Notes: generated from the letters alone by a model not told the origin. 64,000 nucleotides of DNA from Saccharomycopsis malanga (GCA_004014935.1 CP025321.1:2294001-2358000), one strand, 5' to 3'. Numbered from the stretch's first letter, positions 51,021 through 62,114 are shown. Numbers and translations are program-made.

Positions 51021-52283
51021 TTAATCTGCTAACAAATCAACAACAATATTTACTATTGACACAATCACCTCTACGGCAATAAGGACAATTACGATAACTT
51101 CCAAGTATTCTTCATGAGAATGGCCCAATTGTTCTTTCAACATCTGCAACAAGTCTGAAATGACTTCCAATCGCTGGTTTAACAAATCTACACGTTGATT
51201 GATTTCCAAATAACCACGCGTAGCTTGATAGATTGGCTCTAAATGCGGTTCTGCCCACATAAGCTCTGGCGAATCCAACACAGAGCCATGCAAATTAATG
51301 TTAATTCTTAGGATGAATAATTCACCAATGCTTTTCATGATTTCAGAACGTTCCATGTCCACCTTGCCCACTAAAGCTATTTGCTGCGGAATATCCTGGG
51401 TATCTTCAATTGTATTATCTACCAATTCTTCAAAAAGCGATATTTTTACAGATTGTGATATTGCATGCGAAACTGAAAGTTTCACCATATAATTGTTGCC
51501 GTCTCTGAGTGTGATAAAGTCATTATAGATCCGCGGCTGGTATGACTTTGTAATATAATAATTAAACTCTTCAATTTGAACATCTTCTTCGGCAAGCTTT
51601 TCATTTTCAAACCGCTCGAGATAACGCAAAAACCGCTCTTCCTCTTGTTGATTGAACCCCCATAATACCACCACACCGTATTCAAATATAAAGGCATCAC
51701 GTTTCTTTGGGGTCAAATCAATCTCTCCTCCTTCTTCATCCAACCTTATTAGATCGTCGTCGCTTGCTTTATCCGTGGTACTATCGCTTTTGCCTTTGGG
51801 AAACGTAAATGGCGTATACAAGCACTCATCAATCAATTTGGGCCATGTCTTATTCTTCTTATGGCGATCATTCAACCATCGCACCAATTCTCGCATCTTA
51901 TAGGAGCTGGCAGTACAGTATGCCGTCACACGGGGCAACAAAGACCGCTGGCTCTTTCCAAGTCTTTCGGCATCCTTTCTAGCTGATGTTTCTTTGATTC
52001 TTGTCACCTGAGAGTATACAGCTCTTCCACTTTCTTCGTCATCGCTTAAAGACGGCTCTTCAGGAAGAAGTTTCAATTTCTGCGTCGTGCGCGATGTTCT
52101 CTGAGGGCCAAGCCTTGTCTGAGCCCCCGATGATGCAGCTGAACCAACATCCAATGCATTTGAAGAACCTGATGGTGTGTATGGTGCCGGTTTTGAAGAT
52201 GCCGCTTTGGTAATGGAATTGGTTGAATGCGACTTGGGCCGGTTCCCAGGCCGATCTAGCAACGGTGTCTGTTCAGTAGACAT
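51021..52283 (-). CDS. RMD1: Rmd1-type protein (DUF155), C-terminal membrane anchor
   Basis: Belongs to the Rmd1/Rmd8 (DUF155) family, membrane proteins of unclear role linked to sporulation nuclear division in yeast. The N-terminal third is Ser/Thr-rich and disordered, with MSTEQTPLLDRPG at the start. The conserved region begins PRVTAYCTASSYKMRELVRW and continues FIFEYGVVVLWGFNQQEEER, then YQPRIYNDFITLRDG, KLSVSHAISQSVKISLFEEL, LRININLHGSVLDSPE and FW-like EPHLEPIYQATRGYLEINQR. The C-terminus is one hydrophobic segment (VIVIVLIAVEVIVSIVNIVV). Length 420 is close to yeast Rmd1 (430). Rmd8 is longer and less similar, as I recall. Confidence 0.82.
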   Translation of the reverse strand: MSTEQTPLLDRPGNRPKSHSTNSITKAASSKPAPYTPSGSSNALDVGSAASSGAQTRLGPQRTSRTTQKLKLLPEEPSLSDDEESGRAVYSQVTRIKETSARKDAERLGKSQRSLLPRVTAYCTASSYKMRELVRWLNDRHKKNKTWPKLIDECLYTPFTFPKGKSDSTTDKASDDDLIRLDEEGGEIDLTPKKRDAFIFEYGVVVLWGFNQQEEERFLRYLERFENEKLAEEDVQIEEFNYYITKSYQPRIYNDFITLRDGNNYMVKLSVSHAISQSVKISLFEELVDNTIEDTQDIPQQIALVGKVDMERSEIMKSIGELFILRININLHGSVLDSPELMWAEPHLEPIYQATRGYLEINQRVDLLNQRLEVISDLLQMLKEQLGHSHEEYLEVIVIVLIAVEVIVSIVNIVVDLLAD

Positions 52284-52752
52284 GAAACCTATTTTATTTT
52301 TTTATTTTTTTTACAAATATATGCAATGCCAAGTTTCGAATTTCACCAATAGATGATTATAATAGTAGATATCTACAGTGTTCCAACAATTGTTGTCGCT
52401 TGCTGGTCGGTCCACATTCACAACTACTTTTGTCCAGAAGAGTGTCCGAAAATTGCTAAAAGCGCGTAGATAATATATAGAACAGAAAGAGACGCTGAGG
52501 TAGAAGGGCACAAGGGCTGATTTGCTTGTTAGTTTAAACTTCTTTATTGGTGAATTCGTTTTTCTGGGCTCCTGAGCCACATTTAGACGGCAAAATAAAT
52601 ATATAACTACTTAGAAATGTGTATTAAACAATATTCAAACATAAATGAATAAACATCCATGGTTAAGCGCGCTAGAAATATATAATCTCAAATGGTCGCG
52701 TCGCGTGATGCTCATGTGACCAGACTGACCATCAATTTTTCAGTGTGGAAAG

Positions 52753-53076
52753 CTAGTTTATAATAATATCATCTATTTCAAGCCCAGTACATATCAGTTT
52801 CGTATATACGCGCTATGTCTAAGGGGACTTGGTAAAACCCAGTGGGGAAAACCCAAAAAACTCCATAATCTTGTTACTCAATTGAAAAGTAAGTAGACTT
52901 TCTTCTAGGTCGTGTTTCAGACAGTTGCACTTGCCTGTGAAATCACGTTCAGCATCGTAAAAAGCAGCGAGTAAAAGTGTCGTCTGGGGAATCGAACCCG
53001 TGTTCCTGTCAGGTCTTGTTTTTCACTTCTCCGAGAGCACAGAGGACTGAGCCATACGGCCTAGTGGCTCTAGTTT
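52753..53076 (-). mobile_element. Full-length SINE with 7-bp target-site duplication (best copy)
   Basis: CTAGTTT occurs at 52753-52759 and 53070-53076; the 310 bp between are a whole element on the minus strand. From its 5' end: AGCCACTAGGCCGTATGG; A box TGGCTCAGTCC (one of the less perfect versions); CTCTCGGAGAAG; B box GGTTCGATTCC exact (complement at about 52988-52998); body with ACTTTTACTCGCTGCTTTTT and CACAGGCAAGTGCAACTGTC; 3' block TGGGTTTTACCAAGTCCCCT, ACATAGCGCGTATATACG, GGGCTTGAAATAGATGATAT and a short ATT tail. It is not a functional tRNA: the acceptor and T stems do not pair well. Confidence 0.88.
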
Positions 53077-53558
53077 GACTTTAATAGCGAGTATTTTGCT
53101 ACTTTTATGTAACTTGTATGTTTGTTTGGCAACTTGTATGTTTAATACTCTGTAGCATATTTTACACTTGTTATTGTGGATTCCATCGATTGGGTTCAGA
53201 GTGTTTATTTTTGACATGTCTTACTAAAAGTAACGTTTACATTTTCCAGTACCCCAATTGCAAACCACATCAATATCTACAAGTCGTCAAATCAGTCATC
53301 GTAAACCTGCCGTAAATGCTCCGGGAGAGAGGTCCGATGACCACATGACATCATCATTAACTATGACAGCCATTATCCCGGCTAACACCTCAACATGCTC
53401 CATGTTTCCTATAAGACTATATTGTCACGATTAGAAGCCCTGGCGGCACTGACAATCCCTTTCCCCGAGGCCCGAAGACCCCAGATTAGATTCCCTTTTG
53501 GGCGTGTTCCGTGCGTGCGTTGTATGCTGTCGAGGCATGCAGGCTGCTGCGACCTGGC

Positions 53559-53620
53559 TTGCCCAACATGAGACTCCATCCATATTCCCGGCCCGGAGCA
53601 CCAAGATATAATGTATATAA
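53559..53620 (+). promoter_or_regulatory. ICL1 promoter: TATA box and a partial CSRE-like site
   Basis: TATATAA at 53614-53620, 145 bp before the ATG. Just upstream CCATATTCCCG fits the CC-N6-CCG frame of the carbon-source response element used by Cat8/Sip4, though inner positions differ. The TATA box is direct; the CSRE is a weak inference from the gene. Confidence 0.4.
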
Positions 53621-53764
53621 GGGTTGAAAAGCCCAAGTAACATTGTGGGATTGAGCAGTTTGATCTGGACAGTATACTGCTTCATTAAACATTTTATTGC
53701 AACCTGAAAGTTGAATCTTTTTCTGCTTTTTTTTAAACCAAAACCGCACGCTTTTTTACTCAAG

Positions 53765-55414
53765 ATGGCATACACCAAAGTCGATTTAGATGCCGAGGAG
53801 GCATCGTTCCAAAGAGATGTTGAAGAAATCAAACAATGGTGGTCGCAGCCACGTTGGAAAAAGACCAAACGTATTTATACACCTGAAGAGATTGCTTCTA
53901 AACGTGGAACATTGAAGATTCATTATCCATCGTCTGACCAGGCTGACAAGTTGTATCGTTTGCTTGAAGAGCATGATAGAAACAAGACGTCGTCTGCCAC
54001 GTTTGGAGCTTTGGACCCTATTCATGTTGCACAAATGGCCAAGTATTTGGACACTGTGTATGTTTCTGGATGGCAATGCTCTTCCACTGCTGCCACCAGC
54101 AACGAGCCAGGTCCAGATTTGGCAGACTATCCAATGGACACAGTTCCTAATAAGGTTGAGCACTTGTGGTTTGCGCAGTTGTTCCACGACAGAAAGCAGC
54201 GCGAAGAGAGATTCAGACTCACCAAGGAACAAAGAGCAAAAACCCCCTACATTGACTTTCTCAGACCTATCATTGCAGATGCCGACACAGGCCATGGTGG
54301 CATCACTGCTATCATCAAGTTGGTCAAGATGTTTGTAGAGCGTGGTGCTGCTGGAGTGCACATTGAGGACCAGGCTCCAGGCACCAAAAAGTGCGGCCAT
54401 ATGGCTGGCAAGGTGCTTGTTCCTATTCAGGAGCACATCAACCGGTTGGTTGCCATCAGAGCCTCTGCAGACATGTTGGGCTCCAACTTGCTTGCTGTGG
54501 CCAGAACAGATTCTGAAGCTGCCACCTTGTTGACCTCCACCATCGACCCAAGAGACCATTACTATATTCTTGGTGTCACCAACCCCGAGATTCCTGACTT
54601 GCATTCTGTGCTTTTGGAAGCAGAGGGCCGTGGCCTCCAGGGAGACCAGCTTGCTGATGTTGAGGCCAAATGGCTTGAAAAGGCTAATCTCAAGCTTTTT
54701 GATGAGGCTGTCATTGAAACCATCAAAAACGGAAGCTATTCCAACAAAGACGCCCTCATCAAAGAGTTCACTGCCAAAGTACATCCTTTGAGCGGCACTT
54801 CCAACAAGGACGCCCGAGCTTTGGCAAAAAAACTCACTGGCAAGGACATTTACTTCAATTGGGAAGCCCCTAGAGTCCGTGAAGGTTACTACAGAATCCG
54901 TGGAGGCACCCAGTGTGCCGTCAACAGAGGTAGAGCCTTTGCCCCTTACGCAGACCTCATTTGGATGGAATCCAAGTTGCCAGACTACAAGCAAGCAGAA
55001 GAGTTTGCCAGAGGCGTCAAGGAAGCGTACCCAGACCAGTGGCTTGCCTACAACTTGTCTCCAAGTTTCAACTGGAACTTGGCCATGCCTGCCGCAGAAC
55101 AGGAAACTTACATCAAGAGATTGAGCAAGTTGGGCTACGTCTGGCAATTCATCACCTTGGCTGGTATCCACACAACCGCTTTGGCTGTAGACAACTTTGC
55201 CAGAGACTACGCCAGAATCGGTATGAGAGCTTATGGCCAGAACGTTCAAGCCAGAGAAATCAATGACGGTGTCGAGACTGTCAAGCACCAGAAATGGTCT
55301 GGTGCCGAATTGATTGATAACATATTGAAAATGACCACTGGTGGTGTCAGCTCCACTGCTGCAATGGGCAAAGGTGTTACTGAAGACCAATTCAAGAGCA
55401 CTGGAAAGTTGTAG
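53765..55414 (+). CDS. ICL1: Isocitrate lyase
   Basis: Cleaves isocitrate to glyoxylate and succinate in the glyoxylate cycle, allowing growth on acetate, ethanol or fatty acids. The signature KKCGHMAGK sits at about residues 209-217 with the catalytic cysteine; upstream are [32 protein letters not shown] and [10 protein letters not shown], and later [10 protein letters not shown]. The ATG at 53765 follows CAAG and gives 549 residues (557 in S. cerevisiae). The protein ends STGKL; GKL is not a canonical peroxisomal signal but is one change from SKL. Codon bias is strong, which also leaves a long open frame on the opposite strand. Likely repressed by glucose, as in other yeasts. Confidence 0.97.
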   Translation: MAYTKVDLDAEEASFQRDVEEIKQWWSQPRWKKTKRIYTPEEIASKRGTLKIHYPSSDQADKLYRLLEEHDRNKTSSATFGALDPIHVAQMAKYLDTVYVSGWQCSSTAATSNEPGPDLADYPMDTVPNKVEHLWFAQLFHDRKQREERFRLTKEQRAKTPYIDFLRPIIADADTGHGGITAIIKLVKMFVERGAAGVHIEDQAPGTKKCGHMAGKVLVPIQEHINRLVAIRASADMLGSNLLAVARTDSEAATLLTSTIDPRDHYYILGVTNPEIPDLHSVLLEAEGRGLQGDQLADVEAKWLEKANLKLFDEAVIETIKNGSYSNKDALIKEFTAKVHPLSGTSNKDARALAKKLTGKDIYFNWEAPRVREGYYRIRGGTQCAVNRGRAFAPYADLIWMESKLPDYKQAEEFARGVKEAYPDQWLAYNLSPSFNWNLAMPAAEQETYIKRLSKLGYVWQFITLAGIHTTALAVDNFARDYARIGMRAYGQNVQAREINDGVETVKHQKWSGAELIDNILKMTTGGVSSTAAMGKGVTEDQFKSTGKL

Positions 55415-55757
55415 TTTTTCTTTTTCTTTCTTACGTTTAGTTTTACGAATATATTCCAATTAAAAGTGTTTTCAAGTTATGGATCTTGTAAGCCTTACAA
55501 ACGAAAGCAGATACTTCTTCCCATGACTCTAAATAAAAGTTTTGTAGATAATCAAGACTTGGCCAATTATTAGAAAGCAACTTTCCCTGGTTCACCACCA
55601 CTTAGCTAATGTTTGATTTTAACATCTATTACTGATATATGGTACTTACTTGTATTCAGTTGAATTGATTTTCACGTCGTACAGCTTCGGTGAAAACAAT
55701 AACTACATTATTCTTCAAGCCCCGTGTACCATTAATGTAGGTTTCATATAATGCATT

Positions 55758-55807
55758 TTAATAATAATAATAATATTTTACATTTCAAGCCCAGTACATA
55801 TCAGTTC
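55758..55807 (-). mobile_element. SINE 3' end (5'-truncated, reverse)
   Basis: AAT tail then TTACATTTCAAGCCCAGTAC and CATATCAGTT. The target duplication is unclear. Confidence 0.7.
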
Positions 55808-56007
55808 AAAGAATTAACTAGTCGCTAACGATAGAAATGTGGTCAATACGGGCAAAAACGTGGAAAAACGGGGTACCGGCTTTTTACCGTGTTTTCCACC
55901 ATTTTCAACCATATTGAAAGACCTGCACTTAGTAAAGCCATTATATAGGTTTCAAAGACCGCGCTTGATGATAATCCACTGTAAATAAACCAATATCCAT
56001 AGAAATG

Positions 56008-56116
56008 TGGTTTAGCACTCTCAGAGAAGAGAAAATAAGACCTGGCAGGCACAAGGGCGAGATAATTACGGTCAACAGAACATTATTGTGCTTTACCAAG
56101 TCCCTTTAGGCATAGC
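56008..56116 (+). mobile_element. SINE, short-body type (forward, truncated by the next insertion)
   Basis: GTTTAGCACTCTCAGAGAAG, AGACCTGGCAGGCACAAGGG, then GATAATTACGGTCAACAGAA as at 1560, then ACCAAGTCCCTTTAGGCATA; it stops at the microsatellite. Confidence 0.7.
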
Positions 56117-56551
<435 letters not shown>

Positions 56552-56792
56552 AAATATACTAACCAGAAAGCGTATACAAGACAAACAATAAATGTAAAAG
56601 ATGTAGGTTTGTAGAATCGTTAATGCATTGATATACAAAACAGTATTTAGCACAGGGCTTTTGATTAAAGACTAGCCTAGTGCACAACTCAGCCTACAGT
56701 AAATTACAAGCATAATGTATATACAATTCATACTTACAGGTGTCTGACCAGGTGCCCAGAAGTTCCGGGCGGTCTTCTATAGTATATAAGGA

Positions 56793-59700
56793 TCAGTGAC
56801 CATGGATGACATGGTCGCAGCGGGTACAGAGGGCGTCCTCAGCAAGAGCAGTGTATTTCCAGCATCTTGGACACTTAAATTCTGAAGAGTTAACCACATG
56901 GATATCCAACATTTCACCGTCAATATCCAATGTTTTAGAGTACATGTAGATGTAATTTTCTGGGGACACGTTAAATTTCACTGCAGAAACAAGCAAAATA
57001 TCTGCGAGGTCACCTTGAGTGAGTTCTGAGGCTACTGAATCTATGAACTGAGAGTTGGAGTTATGACTGTTGATATGGAGATTAGTTTCCAACGAGTTCT
57101 TTATAGTTTTGTGTTCCTTACGACCGGTTTCAATCAATTTCTGAACTTCTTCCTTGAGTTTCCAGATTTTATTCTCGAATAAACCAGAAACAATGTGTTT
57201 GTTCTTGCTAGAATACTCTTGCAATGACAAGAAATTGTAGTTGTGGAGTAAAGGTGAGAAGGTGTTGGAAAACTTTAAATCGCAATGATGCCATACTTCC
57301 TGGGTAATGATAGGCAATATTGGAGACAATATATACAAGTATGCTTCCAAAATCTGGTGTAAAACATACTTGATAGAATGTACAGAAGACGAGGTGGCGT
57401 GGTCGTCGGCATAGAGTTTGTCTTTTATGATGTTGAAATACGTGGCCGAGAGTTCAATGTTCATAAAATAGTTCAAATCCTGGATAATTCGGTTGTATTG
57501 GTAGTTTGTATAGTGTTCGTCTGTTGCCTTGAGTAAGTCATTTAGTTTGACAAGCACGTATTTGTCTATGGCAGAAAGACGAAGGGTATTGACTGGGACA
57601 GGCTGGTAATCGTTCAAGTTACCAAGTAAGAAACGGAAAGTGATTCTTATTTTTTTCAAATTATCAGCCACATGTTTCAAAATGACAGAACTGATGCTCA
57701 TGTCACTGGTATAATCACTGGAGGCGATCCACAAACGGAGCCCATCGACCCCAACCTTAGGAATTTGCTGCTTGTTGTCGCCTCGGATGACGCTCTCCGG
57801 ATCTATTGTGTTGCCAATAGACTTGGACATCTTGATCCCTTTGGCATCTAGAGTGAAGCCATGAGTGATGATGGTGGAATATGGTGCCACGACATCTTGA
57901 GAAGCAGCGATTTTAGTAAGCAATGAGGATTGGAACCAGCCACGATGTTGGTCAGACCCTTCTAAATACACATCGGCAAGCTGTTTTCTTTGTTTAACAT
58001 TTTTTTCTTTAAGAAGATCTTCCACAAACGTCCAACTAGATCCACTGTCAAACCAGACATCAAGAGTATCGGTTCCTTTCACATACTCAGAGCCTTTGGA
58101 CTTGTACTTGTCAGGCAACCACCACAGGACAGGGTTATCAAGTTTTGACAGGAACCAGGAGTCGGTTCCGTACTTTTCAATTTTACTGATCACATAATTG
58201 ATAGTTTCCTCGTTAATGAGTGGTTCGTTGGTTTGTTTATGGTAAAATACCGGAATTGGAACTCCCCAGAACCGTTGTCGAGAAATGCACCATTCGTTAC
58301 GGTTTTTGATGAAACTGGAAAGACGGGTGCGGCCTCTTTCTGGATGAAACTTGACATTTGCAATAGAATCTATGGCATCATCTTTGATAACAGACAAATC
58401 TGCAAACCATTGAGGAGTTGCCCTGATGATAATCGGTCTTTTGGATCTCCAATCGTACGGATACGAATGGATATAGTTGTAATCAATATGCAATGCCATG
58501 TCATGTTGTTTCAAGAGTTGCAACATTTTGCTAGTTCCTTCTTTAAGCACTTTGTCTCCACACAAGGACTCAAATCCAGGCCGGACCTCGTCCGTGTACC
58601 GTCCCTTGTTGTCCACTGGAGAATATATAGGGATCCCATGCTCCAAGCCTACTAGATAATCATCCTGACCATGCCCAGGAGCAGTATGAACCAATCCCGT
58701 ACCTGCTGAGCTTGTCACATGGGTTCCATGAAGAACTGGAAACCGGTTGACAGAATCGTCAACGATGATTGGATTACGATAATGGCTGTTTACGAGATAT
58801 TTTCCAGGGATCGTGATGTCTGTTTTCTCGTAAATGTTCGAACTGAGCGAAATAATTACGTCTGCCAAATCTTGCAACACAACAATATAATCGTTTTCAG
58901 ACTTGCGGTGGAGCAAAGTGTAGTCAAACGTTTCATTGATGCAAATAGCACAGTTTGCAGCAATTGTCCATGGTGTAGACGTCCATATCAATGCTGAAAC
59001 CTGCTCAATCAGAATATTTTTCTGTTGAAACAAGATGCTTAGTTGCAGACCAACATCTACAAGAGGAAACTTGAGATATGCAGCAATGGACCGGTGTGTA
59101 TCGTTGTATTCCAACTCGCCCTCGGCTAGAGCAGTTCCAGTCTCACATCCCCAGTAAACCGGCTTCTTTTGCCGTTTGATCATGCTGCGCATAAACATGG
59201 TTTTAAAAATCCTCAACTCATTTACTTCATACTGCTGATCCAACGTGCGGTAGGGATGCTCCCATTCGCCCATCACTGCGAACCCTTTGAACGCTTTGGT
59301 CTGCTTGTCAATGGTAGATAATGCATGGTTTCTGGCAAGCTCTCTGATCTCCACAGCATCAAGCTGGGTAGTGAGATCTTCCTCCACATTCTTCTTTTTC
59401 TTTTTCTTTGTTTTTTGATCCTCTTGTTTCAACGAGTTCAACGCTTTGAGCTCAATGGGCAAACCATGGCAGTCAAATCCAGGAACATAAAGAATCTGAT
59501 GCTGCTTGTTGCGTAATTTGCTTCTATTTATAATGTCTTTCAACACCTTGTTGATAGAATGTCCCAAATGCAAATCTCCATTGGCATACGGTGGGCCATC
59601 GTGCAATACAAACAAATGGTCGCTCTTAAAATCAGAAGCACTGAGAGCCGCTTGGTGTTCATACAATACATTAGTAGCTGTTTTGAGATACTCTTCATTC

Positions 59701-59855
59701 GATTCAACCCCAGACCTATTTGGAAATGTGGTTTTCGGAAGTACTAAAGACTCCGAATACTTGTGGTTTGAATCCTCACCGCTCAGTGTGCTGTACCGGC
59801 ATCGGAGTGGCAACACTTCAGGCGCCAGTCGTAACCTCAAAACTCTTGAAAACAT
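56793..59855 (-). CDS. ISM1: Ism1, mitochondrial isoleucyl-tRNA synthetase
   Basis: Charges mitochondrial tRNA-Ile. The N-terminus (MFSRVLRLRLAPEVLPLRCR) is a basic presequence. Class I motifs: HIGH form DLHLGHS at about 95-101 in GPPYANGDLHLGHSINKVLK, FDCHGLPIE soon after, editing-domain WTSTPWTIAAN and KMSKSIGN at about 675. DVWFDSGSSW and GSDQHRGWF are the expected IleRS segments. The C-terminus has CPRCWKY and CTRCDH, a bacterial-type zinc-binding tail, fitting organellar origin. The product is 1020 residues (1002 in S. cerevisiae). Confidence 0.96.
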   Translation of the reverse strand: MFSRVLRLRLAPEVLPLRCRYSTLSGEDSNHKYSESLVLPKTTFPNRSGVESNEEYLKTATNVLYEHQAALSASDFKSDHLFVLHDGPPYANGDLHLGHSINKVLKDIINRSKLRNKQHQILYVPGFDCHGLPIELKALNSLKQEDQKTKKKKKKNVEEDLTTQLDAVEIRELARNHALSTIDKQTKAFKGFAVMGEWEHPYRTLDQQYEVNELRIFKTMFMRSMIKRQKKPVYWGCETGTALAEGELEYNDTHRSIAAYLKFPLVDVGLQLSILFQQKNILIEQVSALIWTSTPWTIAANCAICINETFDYTLLHRKSENDYIVVLQDLADVIISLSSNIYEKTDITIPGKYLVNSHYRNPIIVDDSVNRFPVLHGTHVTSSAGTGLVHTAPGHGQDDYLVGLEHGIPIYSPVDNKGRYTDEVRPGFESLCGDKVLKEGTSKMLQLLKQHDMALHIDYNYIHSYPYDWRSKRPIIIRATPQWFADLSVIKDDAIDSIANVKFHPERGRTRLSSFIKNRNEWCISRQRFWGVPIPVFYHKQTNEPLINEETINYVISKIEKYGTDSWFLSKLDNPVLWWLPDKYKSKGSEYVKGTDTLDVWFDSGSSWTFVEDLLKEKNVKQRKQLADVYLEGSDQHRGWFQSSLLTKIAASQDVVAPYSTIITHGFTLDAKGIKMSKSIGNTIDPESVIRGDNKQQIPKVGVDGLRLWIASSDYTSDMSISSVILKHVADNLKKIRITFRFLLGNLNDYQPVPVNTLRLSAIDKYVLVKLNDLLKATDEHYTNYQYNRIIQDLNYFMNIELSATYFNIIKDKLYADDHATSSSVHSIKYVLHQILEAYLYILSPILPIITQEVWHHCDLKFSNTFSPLLHNYNFLSLQEYSSKNKHIVSGLFENKIWKLKEEVQKLIETGRKEHKTIKNSLETNLHINSHNSNSQFIDSVASELTQGDLADILLVSAVKFNVSPENYIYMYSKTLDIDGEMLDIHVVNSSEFKCPRCWKYTALAEDALCTRCDHVIHGH

Positions 59856-60229
59856 CTCTTAACGTTACTTTTGCAAAAAAAGACTTCTTCTTCGTTATAT
59901 AGACATCAGGTTTTATGTTGAACTTTTTCACTTTTTGACAAAACATGCGGTGATGCATGTTAGTGCATATTCCTGCATATTTTAGCATAACCATACATGC
60001 AAAATATAAGCTACAACAACTGGCTATCAAATGACTGTTTACTAGTAAAGTGAGAGAATTTTGGTTATTCAAGCATAAAGTGTTTAGAAGGGAATGCCTT
60101 GTGGCATATTACGCAAATTTTACGGGAAAATTTTACGGGCAAATTTTTTTTTCTTTATACAGGCTAATTTTACACTTTACTGAGCAGATGCAATACACAA
60201 TGTTATAATAATATCCTATATTTCGAGCA

Positions 60230-60284
<55 letters not shown>

Positions 60285-60421
60285 GATACCTTTATCAAGA
60301 TGAAGGGCTTGTTAGGCCTTGGTTTTACACGATACCTTACATATATGCGAACATATCATTACCCATAAACCCATTAGTATACATATTATAATACACATCT
60401 ATTGATAGATCCACGGTAACC
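59856..60421. other. Intergenic region, ISM1 to CHL4, with SINE tails
   Basis: Contains a 5'-truncated SINE end and an ATT microsatellite (60206-60284); otherwise AT-rich. Confidence 0.6.
60206..60284. mobile_element. 5'-truncated SINE end plus (ATT)n tail
   Basis: TATAATAATATCCTATATTT then CGAGC, flanked by ATGTTA on both sides (about 60199-60204 and 60228-60234), then about 17 ATT units. The short duplication is suggestive but weaker than those at 35.3 and 35.6 kb. Confidence 0.6.
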
Positions 60422-61957
60422 TTATATTATGGCACCGCCTTTGAACTGGCTAAAGTAGTCGTGGGCACTGTTCTGCTCACTGGACAGTTTGTAAAATCGG
60501 TTGTTTACAATAAGGCCGGATCCTTCTTCTCCACATAACCAACTGGGGATTTTCAAAGGGTCGGCCAATGTTTCTACTGAGTCTTGCGATTCAGGAGCAT
60601 TTGGTTTGGTCACACAGAGTTCGTGCAAACCAGCAAACACATCATTTCCTGAAAGGGTTATTGTAAATTTTGGTTGTTGTAATGACTCGTTGATTGAAGG
60701 TCTCGCTGAATTTTTCTGTGAGGATGTATGGATATTGCTATGGACAGTAAATGATACCAGAGGAATCGGTATTATTGACGCATATTCAGTTTTATCGACA
60801 TTACGCTGAAGAATTTCGCTTTCTTTCTTTTCACCCACACGGCTCTGTGTGTTGAGTTTAAGCCGTTTCAAAGGATAACGGTGTAGATCTTGGTAAAGTC
60901 GTTTAGACTTGAGGCTTCCATCTTTTGTTCCTTTGAACTTGACACTCGCAATTTTTTTGAGTCTCTTTAGTTCAAGCTCCTTTATACGATCTGCATCATC
61001 GACCACTTCTAATTCATCGTCAGATTGTTGCTCAGCCTGCATAGATTGATGGCTCAAAGGATTATCAAAAGGTAGAATGTCTACATTGTTGTCTGCATAG
61101 ACAGACCAGGGACCCTCACAGCTACTGAAACGGGTGTTGCCTGAAAGCAAGAAAACAGATTCAAGGTTCTGGATGCCATCCAGGTCTTCCTGCTGAAGAT
61201 GGATCTGATCGTCAGGACTGCTGAGGGCTTTCTCCAACGACTGTATAATAATCTTGGCAGTGGTGTCTGTTCTGGAAACGGACGAGTGCAAGATAAATGT
61301 AGAAGACGAAGGAATGGCTACAAAGAATGGTCTTCTTGAAATAATGTTACTACTGCCATGTGCAGCTTTCGATACAAGATCAAATAACTGTATACGGATG
61401 AGTATAAGAGGATACATTGGGTGACGACACAGATAAACATGGTTGAGATAGAGCGAGGCCAAATCTTTGGATAGTGCTTTGGAAAGCTTTTGAAGATTTG
61501 ATGGATTGGCTACAGGTTGCATCTTACCAAAGTTGCTAATGATCTTAGAGGATGACCATTTGAAAGCACCAGGCTTGTCAATTATAAGCTGGCAATCTAT
61601 TTGCGAGAGCTGAAGAAGATTCAACCCCTTGTGCCAGAATTCTATAAGAATTGCATCTATAAGCTGCTTTTTCGTGTGTATAGTTAAAGGTGACTGTTTA
61701 TCGAGCTCTGCCGCTACAATTGCCCGGGCATGACCAGTAAAATATTCCATTGCTCTAACAACCAACTCTGGCCGTGTCAACCTATTGTGACGATACTCTG
61801 CTGATGATTTGAGATCAGGTTGTGTCTTTTGAAGCTGGCACCATAAACACGCCAAGTTGTTGATACTTTTAAGCGACAACCGAGAAAGTACGCGGCGACA
61901 TACTCCCGAGGACATCAGCGGCACATAGTCATCCAGAAGAAACCGCTGCTTAGACAT
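60422..61957 (-). CDS. CHL4: Chl4, CENP-N homologue of the inner kinetochore
   Basis: Chl4 pairs with Iml3 in the Ctf19/CCAN complex and helps tether CENP-A nucleosomes. The protein is 511 residues (458 in S. cerevisiae). Matching blocks: YVPLMSS at the start, EFWHKGLNLLQLSQIDCQL, IIDKPGAFKWSSSKII, YLCRHPMYPLILIRIQLFD, ISRRPFFVAIPSSS, FSSCEGPWSVYA, VKFKGTKDG and LSGNDVFAGLHELC, then IPSWLCGEEGS; each has a counterpart in order in yeast Chl4. A charged region (DELEVVDDADRIKELELKRL) lies in the middle. No introns are needed. Confidence 0.93.
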   Translation of the reverse strand: MSKQRFLLDDYVPLMSSGVCRRVLSRLSLKSINNLACLWCQLQKTQPDLKSSAEYRHNRLTRPELVVRAMEYFTGHARAIVAAELDKQSPLTIHTKKQLIDAILIEFWHKGLNLLQLSQIDCQLIIDKPGAFKWSSSKIISNFGKMQPVANPSNLQKLSKALSKDLASLYLNHVYLCRHPMYPLILIRIQLFDLVSKAAHGSSNIISRRPFFVAIPSSSTFILHSSVSRTDTTAKIIIQSLEKALSSPDDQIHLQQEDLDGIQNLESVFLLSGNTRFSSCEGPWSVYADNNVDILPFDNPLSHQSMQAEQQSDDELEVVDDADRIKELELKRLKKIASVKFKGTKDGSLKSKRLYQDLHRYPLKRLKLNTQSRVGEKKESEILQRNVDKTEYASIIPIPLVSFTVHSNIHTSSQKNSARPSINESLQQPKFTITLSGNDVFAGLHELCVTKPNAPESQDSVETLADPLKIPSWLCGEEGSGLIVNNRFYKLSSEQNSAHDYFSQFKGGAII

Positions 61958-62095
61958 TTTGCTGATAATGAATAAATATGAGTATTGATTTGTTTATTTA
62001 TCTTTCATCTAGTAGTGTTCATGTTATGGATCCCGCCATGGCTCATAATCAATATAACCAAATCGGTTGAATTGGGATATCATATTATAGAGGTT

Positions 62096-62114
62096 AGTAG
62101 TAGTGGTAGTAGTA

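Larger units (their letters stand above)
52284..53764. other. Intergenic region with a complete SINE and the ICL1 promoter
   Basis: SINE at 52753-53076. From about 53300 the DNA becomes GC-richer and forms the ICL1 promoter. Confidence 0.65.

Noticed and set aside
52988-53065. A tRNA gene on the minus strand (A and B boxes present)
   Set aside because: Acceptor and T stems do not pair, no clear anticodon arm, and the sequence continues into the SINE body in many copies.
53786-55459. 557-codon open frame antisense to ICL1
   Set aside because: Mirror of a strongly codon-biased gene; the translation has no family features and the sense strand is certain.
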